Positions 32,560 through 46,359 of a stretch of 64,000 nucleotides of DNA are shown piece after piece. The notes below the pieces were generated by a model that had not been told where the DNA came from, did not search any database, and saw only the letters and a program-made list of their open reading frames with translations. The DNA lies in NCBI RefSeq assembly GCF_004011695.2, contig NC_082407.1, forward strand, positions 1,364,001 through 1,428,000, in the 5' to 3' direction. The DNA is from Ascochyta rabiei. Its lineage: Eukaryota > Ascomycota > Dothideomycetes > Pleosporales > Didymellaceae. The position numbers and the translations under genes were made by a program. Positions within the stretch are counted from its first letter, which is position 1. Each line of letters starts with the position of its first letter.

Positions 32560-35280
32560 TCTAGAAGGGGAACTTATTAAGATGTTAAACAAAAGATTAG
32601 AATAAGGAACACTTAAGCAATGCAACAGCTAATACAGAAACCCATAGTATTTAGTATTTAAGAAAGACAGTAGATTTTAGTTTATTAATAATGCTTAACA
32701 TATAAACAGGGTCTCTGTTTAAGATACAGGAACCCTACTAACTACAGACAAGTTCTCTAAGAGGTTTACTAGCTGTAAGATTATATTACTTATAGACTTC
32801 TTCTTTAGTTATAACTAGATAACACTAGATAAGGATAGTAGAGATATAACAGTAGTTATAATGCTAATTAGCCTTTTACAATTATATAACCTAGTTTTAG
32901 GGGCTACTAACTTAGTAGCTGTCTTCTAAAGAATTATAACAAAGATTCTTAAGGATTACTAGCTAGATACACTTCCTTTCCTTAATAACGTTACTAGCAG
33001 TAGCCTAAAGACAGATTATAATAGTAAGGAGGCTTTACCTAGTGTTAGGTAATATATGCTTAAGCACATCTAGTAACTAGATAGGGTCCTTATAGACGTA
33101 GAAAGAGCTAAGGGCACAGTGTAAGGACTTAAATTCTACTAGGGACACAATTAATTAGGGGTAGTTAGTTATAAAGTTTTAGCAGAAGGATAATATCTAG
33201 CATAAAAGAAAGTTAACAAAATTGCAAATTAGCTATAATGTTAGAACCTAAAGGAGGTCTAGATGTTTATAGGAATTGTAGTTTACTACTATATCTAGAT
33301 ACCCTTATTCGCCTTAAAAGCAAAGCTACTATTCTAGTTATTAAAGAATAACGCAGTATAGCAATAGGGCAACGCAGAGCAGAGCTTAATGTTACTCCTA
33401 AAGGAGCATATTATTAACACACCTGCACTTATAACAATATCTTATAAAAATCCTAGTTTAGTATTTCTCTTAGTTAATGTAAGTAATAAAGGCGTAGGAG
33501 CATGCCTTAAACAAATAGGCCTAGACAGAAAACAACACCTATATAGATTTAAAAGCACTGTCTAGTCTAAGGCAGAAAGTAGGTAGCACTTAATAAAGCT
33601 TAAATATAAGGTAGTTATTTAGGCACTTAAGAAGTTTAGGATATAGCTATATAGTATACACTTTATTATTAAGACTAATACTTAAATATTAATTGTCTAG
33701 CTAAATAGGTTGTATTTAGACCTTCAAGGCTTAGTTATAAACAGGTAGCTTACTGCAATTCTACTCTAGGACTTTAAAATACGCTATGTACTAGGAAAGA
33801 AGAATATAGTTACAGACGCACTATTAAGATACCTAAAGCTAAAAGGGTAGGAGAACCTAGACAAACCTAAATCTAAAATTAAAGAGTTTGTTAAAAACCT
33901 AATAGCAAACGTAGTGTTAGGTAACTAGGTTAACATAAGGACTACCTAGATTCTAAGATAGGAATACTCCTAGGAATTAGCAAACATTGCTGTTTTTCTA
34001 CACTCCCTAAAGACCCTAGTTAGGTTAAGTAGGAAAGGGTGTAGGGCTTAGAAGAAGAGAGCTATAAACTTCTTTAAGAGGGACAGCTACTTATTCTAAA
34101 AAACATTAAGAAATATTGCTATTAGGTGTGTAATTAATAATGTAGATATCTAAACTGCAGTTATATAGGATATCTACTAAACTATTAGTTATAGGGGCAT
34201 AAACGCAGTATTCTCTATAGTCTCTTAATAATACTACTAGCCTAATATGTATAGGAGTGTTAAGAGAAAAGTCTCTATGTATAAGAAGTGCTAACTTAGA
34301 GTAACTAAGATTATAAAGGATATACTAACTAGTATTTACTCCTATACGCTATAGGAGTTAGTTGCTATTAATATTATACACATGCTAATAAGCAAAGGCT
34401 TCTAGTACCTAGTTGCAGCTAGAGAATACTTAAGTAGGTAGATAGAGGTAAGGGCGCTTTATAATAAGAAGTTATTAATAGTAGCAAAGTTCCTATATAA
34501 AGACATTGTCTGTAGGTAAAGCACTATAAGAAGACTTATAGTTAACAGCAGACTAGACTTTACTAAAGTAGTTAAGAGGCTTACTTTAATCTACAGGATT
34601 AAGAGGGTACAGGCATCTACACATAACCCTTAAGTAATAGAAAAAGTAGAGGGTAGACATAAACCTATTATTAATGCACTTATTAAGCTTAAGGGGTTAT
34701 AGGTAGATAACCTCCTAATATTGCTCTTAGCTAACAGGATCTCTATATAATCTATAGGATACTTAGCATATTAACTTATTACTAGCTAGAACCTAGTTCT
34801 GCTAATTAAGCTGTTACTACTAACATAGCAAATACTACTATTCTAGAAGGTTAAGAACAGGGCTTAACTACTCGCAATTAGAGCTATATAGTTAGTTCTC
34901 TAGAATTAGTTCCTAAAAAATATAGTTAGCACAACTAATTAACTAAGAGCGTTAAAAAAGAAAAATTAGGACAATAACAACAAAGTTTGGCATAAGCACA
35001 TTAACCCTAGAGACCTAGTTCTACTGTAGGACTTAGTAGGACAGATTAACATGTCTAGAGATAAGAAGTTAAGAAAGAAGTAGCTTAGGCTATACTAAGT
35101 GTTACTTAACAGAACGCAGCTAGACAGGGGCACCTATTTACTTAAAGACCTTAACAGGACTAGCATGCTATATACAGTACTAGGGTAGAGAATAAAGAAG
35201 TTCTATAAGCGTTTACTAAAGGATATTTAGTTAGAAGAGAAGGGACTTATAAAGGTATAGAGAGAAGATACCTAAAATTA
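32560..35280 (+). pseudogene. B pol: RT, RNase H, integrase
   Basis: RT: FINNA, RVSV, IILLIDFFFSYNQITLDKDS (about 32780-32850) and LPFLNNVT (about 32980), where the FLDD-type pair is now N-N. RNase H/connection at about 33450-33830: LYRFKSTV, SKAESR, LNRLYLDL, RYVLGKKNIVTDAL. Integrase at about 34230-34900: ALYNKKLLIVAKFLYKDIVC, RIKRVQASTHNPQ, KVEGRHKPIINALIKL. The order is Ty3/gypsy. Its third copy lies beyond the window. Inactive because of many TAG/TAA and lost catalytic residues. Confidence 0.78.
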
Positions 35281-35909
35281 AAACTATAAGGACATATTTC
35301 TACAGAGCAGACAAAACAAGGCTGCTAAGAATTTAAGCACCCCTATTCTAGCAGGCAAGGGAAGAACACCTACTAGTCGCAATTTACTAAGTATTAGAAT
35401 CTACCCTTAACCTCGTATATAGTACAAAAGACTGTAATATAAAATATATAATAACTTATCTATTTTAGACTCTAATAATAAGGAATAGCAGTGCAGTCTA
35501 TAGGATAGACTGCTGAAGATAGAAGGGTAATATTCTAACTACTAAAGCCGCAAGCTAATTAGCAGTTACTAGGTCTTACTAGTTAACTCCTAGTTAGCTG
35601 AAACTTAACGCTAGCAAAAATAACTTAGCCTAGGCACTTACTAAGTACAGAGAAAGGTGTAAGCTAACAGCTTATAACTAAAATAACTGTTTACAAATAA
35701 TTAATAATTATAGTAAGTAAAAGTAAGTAAGTAAAACTATAAACAGTAAGTAAAAAATATAAATAGTAAGTAAAAGTGTAGAAGAAAAGCAGGCCTACAG
35801 CTGCCTAGGACACTCTTAAAGCAGAGCTACCCTATTACTTCTAACTCCCCCCCTTACAACATTAGCTTATAACTTCTTTATATCTACTTAACTATATATA
35901 AAGTTTATA
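35281..35909. other. B spacer between pol and ORF3
   Basis: TA-rich, with AGTAAGTAAAA-type short repeats at about 35710-35775 and a run of seven C at 35847-35853. No coding signal seen. Confidence 0.5.
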
Positions 35910-38900
35910 ATATTATAGTAAAGAGCAATTGCATAGAAAGAGCTAGAACTAAGAGAGAGGGTAGTGCGATAGTTATTAGTCTTAAAGGCTATTAAGAGTA
36001 AGGACATTACTAAGGTTACTAATATCCTAATGCTATACATAGAGGGATCTACAGTTAGCTAGTTTATAACAGAGATTACGCAAGGAGAGCTACAGGCGCA
36101 GAGGGAAAGGCTTAACTTCTAGATAAGTGCAGTAGTTACTAAGTTTAACAAATTAGCAGCTATAATACACTTAATATCAGACATTGTCTAGTAAACCCTA
36201 AACCTAGTTGCATAATACAGAGGCATAAGCAACTTTAATAGTTAATACCTAGCAATCTAATTAGCAACAGACTATAACTAGAGAAAGATAGTAGAAATAG
36301 CATAAGCTATAAAATACATCTGTAAAAATAAGAATAGAGAAAATATTCTAGTAAATATAGTAACACTATACTGCCTACAGTCTACTATAGAACATATAAC
36401 ACTTAACTTAATTATATACTATATCTGCTAAGTAGATGCTAGCAACCTTACTAAGTTTATTAACTTAGTACTTTACTAACGCCTATCTATACTATAAAAG
36501 AGGAAGGATAAGTTCTGTAACTTAAGTAACTAGAATATAGTCTACTAAGCCCTTAATATGCTCTAGCAGGACATAATAAGCTTTGTTACGCACCTAAATA
36601 ACAAGAACTACCTACTAGTAGTAAAGGCAAAAGCACTAGGTAAAGGCGTACTAAAGCTAAAAGTAATAGAGTAAAACATATGCCTAACTAGGGACCTAAC
36701 TTTAAAAACATACTAATAGTAGATGTAAGCACTTACACTATAGAAGACCTAACTACTAGCACTAATCTTTAACCTAAAAGGTGTTAGGACACCCTACTTG
36801 CTAAAAGAAAGGATTACTTAGGAGTAGGCAGTATTAAATGCTATAATATTTAGCTCTAAGAACTTCCTTACACTAATATAAGCAGCGCTAGAGTATATTC
36901 TTAACAGAGTTTAGACACTAGCCCCTTTAGCATTACTATCTAGGTTACAGTTGCTTACTAAGCTAGCAACAGGCATAAGGATCGTAGGCTAATTAAGTGT
37001 TTTACTAGGAGGATTATCTCTTACTCTAACGAGGCTATAGACTAATACAAAGCTATTCCTAACAGGTAATAAATTCTCTAAGAATGTTATTAAAAGTATT
37101 AAATAAGAACACTAAAGGGACCTGTTGTCTGCAACACCTAATAACCTAAACTAGATAGCCTTTAAGTTATGTGTTAATAAAACAGGAAAGCAGCGCTGCA
37201 CAATAGATGTAATTTGTAAGCACTTACAGTCTAGGGGAGCTTAATTCAGCTCTGTCACTTTAGTACTAGAGGACCATTAAACTAGGGAATAATTATTAAT
37301 TAGGCTATTAGAATTTAGGTTATCTAAGACGTTATAAGCCTAGACGTTAACTACCTATTAATATTAGACGTTTACTCTATATAGGAAGACGCAGAGATTA
37401 GTAAAGACGTAATAAACAATATCTAGGATAGTGCTAAGTGCAAATACACTAACAGTTAATCTGCCTTTATTCTCCTCTGTACAAAGATTAGTTAGAAGCT
37501 TCTTAAGGATCTAGAGCATGTAAAGCTCCTAGATGCATAGGTCTAAGAGTGCTATAAGAGAGGAGAAACTTAAAAGAAGAAAGGTGCTAGTAGAAGCACA
37601 ATTACCTACTACACAGTTAACCTATTATAAGTTTACTTTCCTTATTCCTAGTACACTGCTAGTAAACTTAGCTTACTAGTCTACACTCTTAACACTACTA
37701 TAATATCTAACCTGCTTATGCTAATGCATAAGAATAAGACTAGCTAAGGAAAGTAGAGGATCAACCTAAAAACTAGGATCCTGTTTTAAGAGCAGCTCTA
37801 TACAGTAAACACAATAGATAGTCTACAGTCCTATTAATTCTACCTAGTTCCTACAGTACTTAACCTTAACTAGAACAACTTTATCTCTAGGTACCTATCT
37901 TAACATTTTTAAGCTAAGGCAGACAGTCTAAACTAGAAAGGCACTATTGTAGTCTCTGTGTTTGCCTCTATGTTTTAAAACAATCTAGAACTCTAGAAAA
38001 TAGTAGATAAATACTTTAATGTATATAACTATTATACTTATATAGAGTATAGTAAAAGTAACCTAGAGTAGTATAGGATTATGTACCACTCTGTTATCTA
38101 ACAGCTAGTAAGAGGCAATCTGCAGTACTAGCTTTACTAGGCAGTACTCTATTAACAAACTAACTTAATCTCCTACCTATACTACACTAAGTACACTAAG
38201 CCTAGAGATTAGATGTTCTTTAAGTATGTGGATTGCAACCTCTACAACGCTATAGAGTTAGGTAGAGGAATAGACATAATACAGGGCTTAGTATCCTTTA
38301 ACAATAAAGATACAGACAACTACACTATTACTCTAGAAGGCTTCTATAACTTAGTTCTAGAATACTTAGCTTAGAGGAAAGATAATAGAATTAAACAACA
38401 TAATAGTTATATTAAGGGGTAGGTAGATATAGTTAATTACCCTAAGTTAGTACAAGACGTAGTAGGTGCTAAGTAGAAGAAGAATCCTTATAAGTATAGG
38501 GACGTTAGGATCTTCTACCTAGCACTGCTATATAGGTCTAATAGACTATCTATAATAAAGCGCAGAACTATACTCCCTTAGTACGTGCTAGTTACAGAAG
38601 ACAGAGAAACTATAGAGATTCTGGAGATAGGATTATATAAGGACATTGCTAGTTCTTATTAGATGCTTACGCTAGGACCCTTATTACTATTAGGTTATTT
38701 AAACAAGTATAGTAGTGCTCTCTATACTTTCCTAGCAGATATAGCACTAACTTTCTCTTTCTAGATTTCTAAAGCTATTTATTACTAGGCTTAGTATAAC
38801 TCTTACCTAGTCTAGCAAGAGATACTCTGTATTTTTAGCCTTAATAATAAGAAGCTTATAAAGTTTCTTTAGAAGAGTAGGGATAACAACGTTGCTATAG

Positions 38901-39292
38901 TAAAGAGGCATTAGCAGTAGGTAAAGATGTCTAAGAAATATTGCTTTAGGGCTAATAAAGAGTTAGGTATCCCTAATTAATCCTTCTTTACTAACAAAGG
39001 AGTAGTACTAGAATATAAGAAAAGATAGGAGTTATAGGACAGACAGTATACATAGAAGAGTACTCTTAATAAGTTATTTAACAGTCTAACTATTAAAGTA
39101 ACACAGGCTACTACCTAGATAATATACGAATTAGGCAGTGCCTTAGACTAGGGTTTGTTAAGACACGTACTAGACTTTGCTACCCCTAAGCTATTAGAAG
39201 ACTCTAGTTAACAACCTACTTATGAAACTAGGGCCTTAACAAGATTGCAGAAACAGGGAGGTAGCAAGGGAAAGGAACAAGCAGAGTAATAA
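35910..39292 (+). pseudogene. B 'ORF3': third ORF after pol, about 1,100 codons, unrecognised
   Basis: Plus strand, in the position where env lies in errantiviruses. Two overlapping frames: codons at positions divisible by 3 from about 35910 to 37300, then a +2 frame from about 37200 to TAA TAA at 39287-39292. Stops within them are TAG/TAA. First part: AIKSKDITKVTNILMLYIEG, QGELQAQRERL, KGVRTPYLLKERIT, LCVNKTGKQRCTIDVICKHL. Second part: DVISLDVNYLLILDVYS, YFNVYNYYTYIEYSKSNLE, MFFKYVDCNLYNAIELGRG, NPYKYRDVRIFYLALLYRSN, VLVTEDRETIEILEIG, and a basic end RLQKQGGSKGKEQ. The balance of charged residues favours this strand. I see no signal peptide, clear membrane anchor or known domain. The same ORF is in B-minus. 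Whether the frame change is an intron, a shift or an old indel is open. Confidence 0.5.
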
Positions 39293-39360
39293 AGGGGGTT
39301 AGTAATTAGTTTAGAGTTTAGTTTTAACTTAGTTTATTTGCTTAATAGGGCTAAGCTCTT

Positions 39361-39374
39361 AAGGAGGGGAGGTT
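39361..39374 (+). promoter_or_regulatory. polypurine tract of B
   Basis: AAGGAGGGGAGG just before the 3' LTR; also seen inverted at 42286 onward. It fixes the sense strand of B as plus here. Confidence 0.75.
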
Positions 39375-39571
39375 TATGCTAGTGCACACAGTAACTTCCT
39401 TAGTAAGAACTAGGATGCTTAGCTAGTATATATAATCTGGCTAGTAGAGAGGTATAAGAGACCTTAACAGGAACTGTTAAGGTAAGACACCTACGACAAC
39501 AACTAAAAACACTTACTTATGGAATTTAACTACTGTATTACCCGTCTCTTTAACCCTTAACAATGATGACG
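39375..39571 (+). repeat. B LTR fragment (197 bp), really from B-minus
   Basis: Starts TATGCTAGTGCACACAG (TGTGCT mutated) and ends ...GATGACG before ATAAG and the A LTR. Together with 23366-23423 it makes one 255-bp LTR. Confidence 0.75.
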
Positions 39572-39576
39572 ATAAG

Positions 39577-39778
39577 TGTTAGGCGCTGGGCCTAGCGGTA
39601 CCTCTGCTAGTCTTAGCGAGCTACTATAGGGCTAGACAGCCTAGACTACATAAAGGTGTTAGAGGTTATTACTAATACTCTAGTAATTAGTCTTATTACT
39701 ACACACTACGTACCTTAATACACCTGCTATCCTCTTTAACCCTATCCTCCCTTATAATTACTTTATACACTCTTTACA
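39577..39778 (+). repeat. gypsy A 5' LTR
   Basis: 202 bp, TGTTAGGCGCTGGGCC... to ...CACTCTTTACA; preceded by ATAAG (39572-39576). Confidence 0.85.
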
Positions 39779-39799
39779 TTCTAATTACTCTTATATTAC

Positions 39800-42030
39800 A
39801 ATTAAAGATAGACCTAAGCTACTATAAGTCTTAAACTAAATTATCTAGGCTCACTGTCTTTAGAGAGGGACTAAGACAACCTACCTGTAGAAGAGCCAGT
39901 AGAGCGTAAGGTAACACCTCCCTCTGCCTAAAGGGGATACCTTAACAGACACTAAGTGTCTATAGTGCCTTAAGAGGATCTGTAGGTCCTCTAGGCAGTA
40001 CACCTTACCCTAGAATTTATATCTATAGGGCAGCTTCAGCTAGAGAAGGCTAGAATAGCCTAGAAGTACGTAATTAACAACAGGAGTTAGAAAACTTGCG
40101 CAAATAGTTGTAAGAGACAAAAGACTGTAAGGAACTTTCTTCTTTCTGCAAACTTAGACGCAAATACAACAAAGGAGATCTAGTAACGATCCTATTCTTC
40201 TAAAAAGTACTAGAAGGGGTAGAGAAACTATAATCTTCCCTATCTATAAATCTCCTATAACCTAAACCCCTATAGAAGTACGTAAAGCGCAACTGCGCTA
40301 AATATAACTATTAGGAGAGATATTATAAGAAATACTTCCTCTAATCCCTAGTTAATTTCCTTACAGAGGCATAAAAGATTAACTTTAGCGTAAGGTACCT
40401 CTTAGAGAACCTAAAGACGTTGTAGCAGGCCTACTACACAACTAACTGCTGTAATTAGCTAACCTAGGAACTAACGTAGCAAAAGCTAAAAAGAATTATG
40501 ATAGATACTCTAGGAATGCTAGCTAAACGCAAGTAAGCGGCGTACAAATCCTTAAAGTAATACAAGCAGTAGAAATCTTAGTCCCCTATAGATCTATTAG
40601 ACTTTATACATCTACTATAGGAAGAACTAGGTAACTTATATATGCTAGAGCTTAAAGTCCTAGAATATGTGACTGCACTGCTCCCTAGCATATAAAAGGA
40701 CTTATTCCTTATCCCCTACAATTAAAGGGACACAATCCTAAAGGTAGAGGAACAAGCTAACATTATTAACTAGAGACTAGGTTAGCATAGCTAACAGCTA
40801 CCTAAGAAGACTCTAGCTAAGGGTAAGACAACTAACAAAGGACTACAGAAGCGCTAATTTAGTAACTCTAGGTTAGAGGGGAACACAAAAACCCTAAAAA
40901 AGTTATTTAAGTCTAAGAAGTTCTGTAAGAAGCTAGTAAAGGGTAAAAAGGGCTAAGACAGGCTACATAAGGCCTAAAACGCGTGCCTTAAGTGTAGAGA
41001 AACTAGTTACTACTGCCCTAACTGCCTAAAGCTAAAGTTAAATTAGAAAGACCCTGCTCTAGATAAGTTAGGAAAAGATAAGGGACCTAAGAGCTAATCT
41101 TCTCTCTTATAGCCTATATTAAATTATCTAAGGAAAAGAAGAAGAATATCTCTCTTTATAAGGCAGTATACCTAGAACACATATACCTACTTACAGTTAA
41201 AGCATCTATAGGCAACGCAGAGAACGTAGAAGCCTTAATAGATAGAGGGTTATAACTAAACTTAATTTTAGTTCTCCTAGTAAAGGAGTAGGATCTAGAG
41301 GTTACACTATTAAATAAAATAGTAGCTAAAGGTGTAGGCGGAGCAGAATTGCCTATCTACAGAGTAACTACAGTAGAAGTATCTATTATTAACTCCTGTG
41401 GAAGACAGGAGGTCTAACAGATACCTTTTGTAGTTATAGACCTATAAAGGTATAAGATATACCTTAGATTACCCTAGATTAACTAGATAAACCCTAAGCT
41501 AAGCTATTTAAGCTAGTATATACTCTTCTAAGGGAAGAAGTATAGAGACTCTTCTAAACTAGAGAAAATAGTATTAGAAGATGCTAAAGAGTTTAAACGC
41601 ACTATAAGAAGTCTCTTAGCAGATATTTATATATATATAGTAAACTTAGTAGGTACACATAACCTAATATCTGCTAAAAAGAGCCTAATTCTAGAAGTGT
41701 ATTGCGAATATGCGTACTTAGGATTAGAGGATAATGCTTAGGTCCTACTAGAGTATAGAGAGTATAACCTAGCAATTAATATTATAGAAGGAGCTACTTC
41801 CCCCTACTAACTGTTATACAGGCTATCTGCAATAGAGTTAGAGATACTTAGGAAGTATCTAGCAGAATATCTACAACATAGCTGGATATAACACTTAAGG
41901 TCGCTAGCAGGGGCGCCTATTCTCTTTTTAAAGAAAAAAGACAGTAACCTAAGACTGTGTGTAGACTATAGAGGTCTAAACAAGATAACAGTTAAAAACT
42001 GCTATCTATTACTACTAATTATAGAGTTAC
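39800..42030 (+). pseudogene. gypsy A Gag, protease and RT start
   Basis: Plus strand, frames with TAG/TAA stops. Gag zinc knuckle at about 40984-41025: CLKCRETSYYCPNC, a C-x2-C-x4-H-x4-C motif in which the His is now Tyr (CAC to TAC). Protease at about 41230: ALIDRGL-x-LNLILV, a former D-S/T-G. RT starts with IEGATSPY-like, [33 protein letters not shown] (about 41950) and ends LLLIIEL at the B junction. Confidence 0.78.
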
Positions 42031-42285
42031 TGTTCCAGTATAAGTATTAAAGCATCTCGTTAGCAGGCACATTAGGAAGGATACTTATCATCATCATTGT
42101 TAAGGGTTGAAGAGACGGGTAATACGGTAGTTAAATTCCATAAGTAAGTGTTTCTAGTTGTTGTTGTAGGTGTCCTGCCTTAACAGTTCCTGTTAAGGTA
42201 TCTTATATCCCTCTGCTGGCCAGATTACATACACTAGCTAAGCATCCTAGTTCTTACTAAGGAAGTTACTATATACACTAGCACA
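42031..42285 (-). repeat. B LTR at inner end of minus arm
   Basis: 255 bp, TGTTCCAGTATAAG... to ...CACTAGCACA, then AACCTCCCC, the inverted PPT. Confidence 0.85.
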
Positions 42286-42369
42286 AACCTCCCCTACCTA
42301 AGAGCTTAGCCATATTAAGTAAATAAACTAAGTTAAAACTAAACTCTAAACTAATCACTAACCCCCCCT

Positions 42370-45300
42370 ATTACTCTACTTGTTCCTTTCCCTTGCTACC
42401 TCCCTGTTTCTGCAATCTTGTTAAGGCCCTAGTTTCATAAGTAGGTTGTTAACTAGAGTCTTCTAATAGCTTAGGGGTAGCAAAGTCTAGTACGTGTCTT
42501 AACAAACCCTAGTCTAAGGCACTGCCTAATTCGTATATTATCTAGGTAGTAGCCTGTGTTACTTTAATAGTTAGACTGTTAAATAACTTATTAAGAGTAC
42601 TCTTCTATGTATACTGTCTGTCCTATAACTCCTATCTTTTCTTATATTCTAGTACTACTCCTTTGTTAGTAAAGAAGGATTAATTAGGGATACCTAACTC
42701 TTTATTAGCCCTAAAGCAATATTTCTTAGACATCTTTACCTACTGCTAATGCCTCTTTACTATAGCAACGTTGTTATCCCTACTCTTCTAAAGAAACTTT
42801 ATAAGCTTCTTATTATTAAGGCTAAAAATACAGAGTATCTCTTGCTAGACTAGGTAAGAGTTATACTAAGCCTAGTAATAAATAGCTTTAGAAATCTAGA
42901 AAGAGAAAGTTAGTGCTATATCTGCTAGGAAAGTATAGAGAGCACTACTATACTTGTTTAAATAACCTAATAGTAATAAGGGTCCTAGCGTAAGCATCTA
43001 ATAAGAACTAGCAATGTCCTTATATAATCCTATCTCCAGAATCTCTATAGTTTCTCTGTCTTCTGTAACTAGCACGTACTAAGGGAGTATAGTTCTGCGC
43101 TTTATTATAGATAGTCTATTAGACCTATATAGCAGTGCTAGGTAGAAGATCCTAACGTCCCTATACTTATAAGGATTCTTCTTCTACTTAGCACCTACTA
43201 CGTCTTGTACTAACTTAGGGTAATTAACTATATCTACCTACCCCTTAATATAACTATTATGTTGTTTAATTCTATTATCTTTCCTCTAAGCTAAGTATTC
43301 TAGAACTAAGTTATAGAAGCCTTCTAGAGTAATAGTGTAGTTGTCTGTATCTTTATTGTTAAAGGATACTAAGCCCTGTATTATGTCTATTCCTCTACCT
43401 AACTCTATAGCGTTGTAGAGGTTGCAATCCACATACTTAAAGAACATCTAATCTCTAGGCTTAGTGTACTTAGTGTAGTATAGGTAGGAGATTAAGTTAG
43501 TTTGTTAATAGAGTACTGCCTAGTAAAGCTAGTACTGCAGATTGCCTCTTACTAGCTGTTAGATAACAGAGTGGTACATAATCCTATACTACTCTAGGTT
43601 ACTTTTACTATACTCTATATAAGTATAATAGTTATATACATTAAAGTATTTATCTACTATTTTCTAGAGTTCTAGATTGTTTTAAAACATAGAGGCAAAC
43701 ACAGAGACTACAATAGTGCCTTTCTAGTTTAGACTGTCTGCCTTAGCTTAAAAATGTTAAGATAGGTACCTAGAGATAAAGTTGTTCTAGTTAAGGTTAA
43801 GTACTGTAGGAACTAGGTAGAATTAATAGGACTGTAGACTATCTATTGTGTTTACTGTATAGAGCTGCTCTTAAAACAGGATCCTAGTTTTTAGGTTGAT
43901 CCTCTACTTTCCTTAGCTAGTCTTATTCTTATGCATTAGCATAAGCAGGTTAGATATTATAGTAGTGTTAAGAGTGTAGACTAGTAAGCTAAGTTTACTA
44001 GCAGTGTACTAGGAATAAGGAAAGTAAACTTATAATAGGTTAACTGTGTAGTAGGTAATTGTGCTTCTACTAGCACCTTTCTTCTTTTAAGTTTCTCCTC
44101 TCTTATAGCACTCTTAGACCTATGCATCTAGGAGCTTTACATGCTCTAGATCCTTAAGAAGCTTCTAACTAATCTTTGTACAGAGGAGAATAAAGGCAGA
44201 TTAACTGTTAGTGTATTTGCACTTAGCACTATCCTAGATATTGTTTATTACGTCTTTACTAATCTCTGCGTCTTCCTATATAGAGTAAACGTCTAATATT
44301 AATAGGTAGTTAACGTCTAGGCTTATAACGTCTTAGATAACCTAAATTCTAATAGCCTAATTAATAATTATTCCCTAGTTTAATGGTCCTCTAGTACTAA
44401 AGTGACAGAGCTGAATTAAGCTCCCCTAGACTGTAAGTGCTTACAAATTACATCTATTGTGCAGCGCTGCTTTCCTGTTTTATTAACACATAACTTAAAG
44501 GCTATCTAGTTTAGGTTATTAGGTGTTGCAGACAACAGGTCCCTTTAGTGTTCTTATTTAATACTTTTAATAACATTCTTAGAGAATTTATTACCTGTTA
44601 GGAATAGCTTTGTATTAGTCTATAGCCTCGTTAGAGTAAGAGATAATCCTCCTAGTAAAACACTTAATTAGCCTACGATCCTTATGCCTGTTGCTAGCTT
44701 AGTAAGCAACTGTAACCTAGATAGTAATGCTAAAGGGGCTAGTGTCTAAACTCTGTTAAGAATATACTCTAGCGCTGCTTATATTAGTGTAAGGAAGTTC
44801 TTAGAGCTAAATATTATAGCATTTAATACTGCCTACTCCTAAGTAATCCTTTCTTTTAGCAAGTAGGGTGTCCTAACACCTTTTAGGTTAAAGATTAGTG
44901 CTAGTAGTTAGGTCTTCTATAGTGTAAGTGCTTACATCTACTATTAGTATGTTTTTAAAGTTAGGTCCCTAGTTAGGCATATGTTTTACTCTATTACTTT
45001 TAGCTTTAGTACGCCTTTACCTAGTGCTTTTGCCTTTACTACTAGTAGGTAGTTCTTGTTATTTAGGTGCGTAACAAAGCTTATTATGTCCTGCTAGAGC
45101 ATATTAAGGGCTTAGTAGACTATATTCTAGTTACTTAAGTTACAGAACTTATCCTTCCTCTTTTATAGTATAGATAGGCGTTAGTAAAGTACTAAGTTAA
45201 TAAACTTAGTAAGGTTGCTAGCATCTACTTAGCAGATATAGTATATAATTAAGTTAAGTGTTATATGTTCTATAGTAGACTGTAGGCAGTATAGTGTTAC

Positions 45301-45750
45301 TATATTTACTAGAATATTTTCTCTATTCTTATTTTTACAGATGTATTTTATAGCTTATGCTATTTCTACTATCTTTCTCTAGTTATAGTCTGTTGCTAAT
45401 TAGATTGCTAGGTATTAACTATTAAAGTTGCTTATGCCTCTGTATTATGCAACTAGGTTTAGGGTTTACTAGACAATGTCTGATATTAAGTGTATTATAG
45501 CTGCTAATTTGTTAAACTTAGTAACTACTGCACTTATCTAGAAGTTAAGCCTTTCCCTCTGCGCCTGTAGCTCTCCTTGCGTAATCTCTGTTATAAACTA
45601 GCTAACTGTAGATCCCTCTATGTATAGCATTAGGATATTAGTAACCTTAGTAATGTCCTTACTCTTAATAGCCTTTAAGACTAATAACTATCGCACTACC
45701 CTCTCTCTTAGTTCTAGCTCTTTCTATGCAATTGCTCTTTACTATAATAT
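42370..45750 (-). pseudogene. B ORF3, minus-arm copy
   Basis: Inverted copy of 35910-39292 with the same two-frame layout. It carries few differences from the plus copy, which is what gene conversion or recent duplication would give; no reading-frame difference at the frame switch that would explain it as an indel in one copy. Confidence 0.5.
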
Positions 45751-46359
45751 TATAAACTTTATATATAGTTAAGTAGATATAAAGAAGTTATAAGCTAATG
45801 TTGTAAGGGGGGGAGTTAGAAGTAATAGGGTAGCTCTGCTTTAAGAGTGTCCTAGGCAGCTGTAGGCCTGCTTTTCTTCTACACTTTTACTTACTATTTA
45901 TATTTTTTACTTACTGTTTATAGTTTTACTTACTTACTTTTACTTACTATAATTATTAATTATTTGTAAACAGTTATTTTAGTTATAAGCTGTTAGCTTA
46001 CACCTTTCTCTGTACTTAGTAAGTGCCTAGGCTAAGTTATTTTTGCTAGCGTTAAGTTTCAGCTAACTAGGAGTTAACTAGTAAGACCTAGTAACTGCTA
46101 ATTAGCTTGCGGCTTTAGTAGTTAGAATATTACCCTTCTATCTTCAGCAGTCTATCCTATAGACTGCACTGCTATTCCTTATTATTAGAGTCTAAAATAG
46201 ATAAGTTATTATATATTTTATATTACAGTCTTTTGTACTATATACGAGGTTAAGGGTAGATTCTAATACTTAGTAAATTGCGACTAGTAGGTGTTCTTCC
46301 CTTGCCTGCTAGAATAGGGGTGCTTAAATTCTTAGCAGCCTTGTTTTGTCTGCTCTGTA

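Larger units (their letters stand above)
28266..39571 (+). mobile_element. Ty3/gypsy 'B' (plus), part of an 11-kb inverted repeat
   Basis: 5' LTR 28266-28520 (255 bp), interior 28521-39374, PPT AAGGAGGGGAGG at 39361-39372, then 197 bp of a B LTR cut by the A 5' LTR. Full length would be about 11.36 kb, long for a fungal gypsy element. Left flank GTAA (28262-28265) pairs with TTAC at 42027-42030, not with anything at the right end, because the middle has been inverted against the second B (42031-53596). Confidence 0.85.
39577..42030 (+). mobile_element. Ty3/gypsy 'A' copy 2, 5' half (inverted)
   Basis: 5' LTR 39577-39778, then Gag, protease and RT start on the plus strand, ending at TTAC 42027-42030 where the B LTR begins. 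It continues in frame with the RT at 28265. It is the spacer of the large B inverted repeat. Confidence 0.85.
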
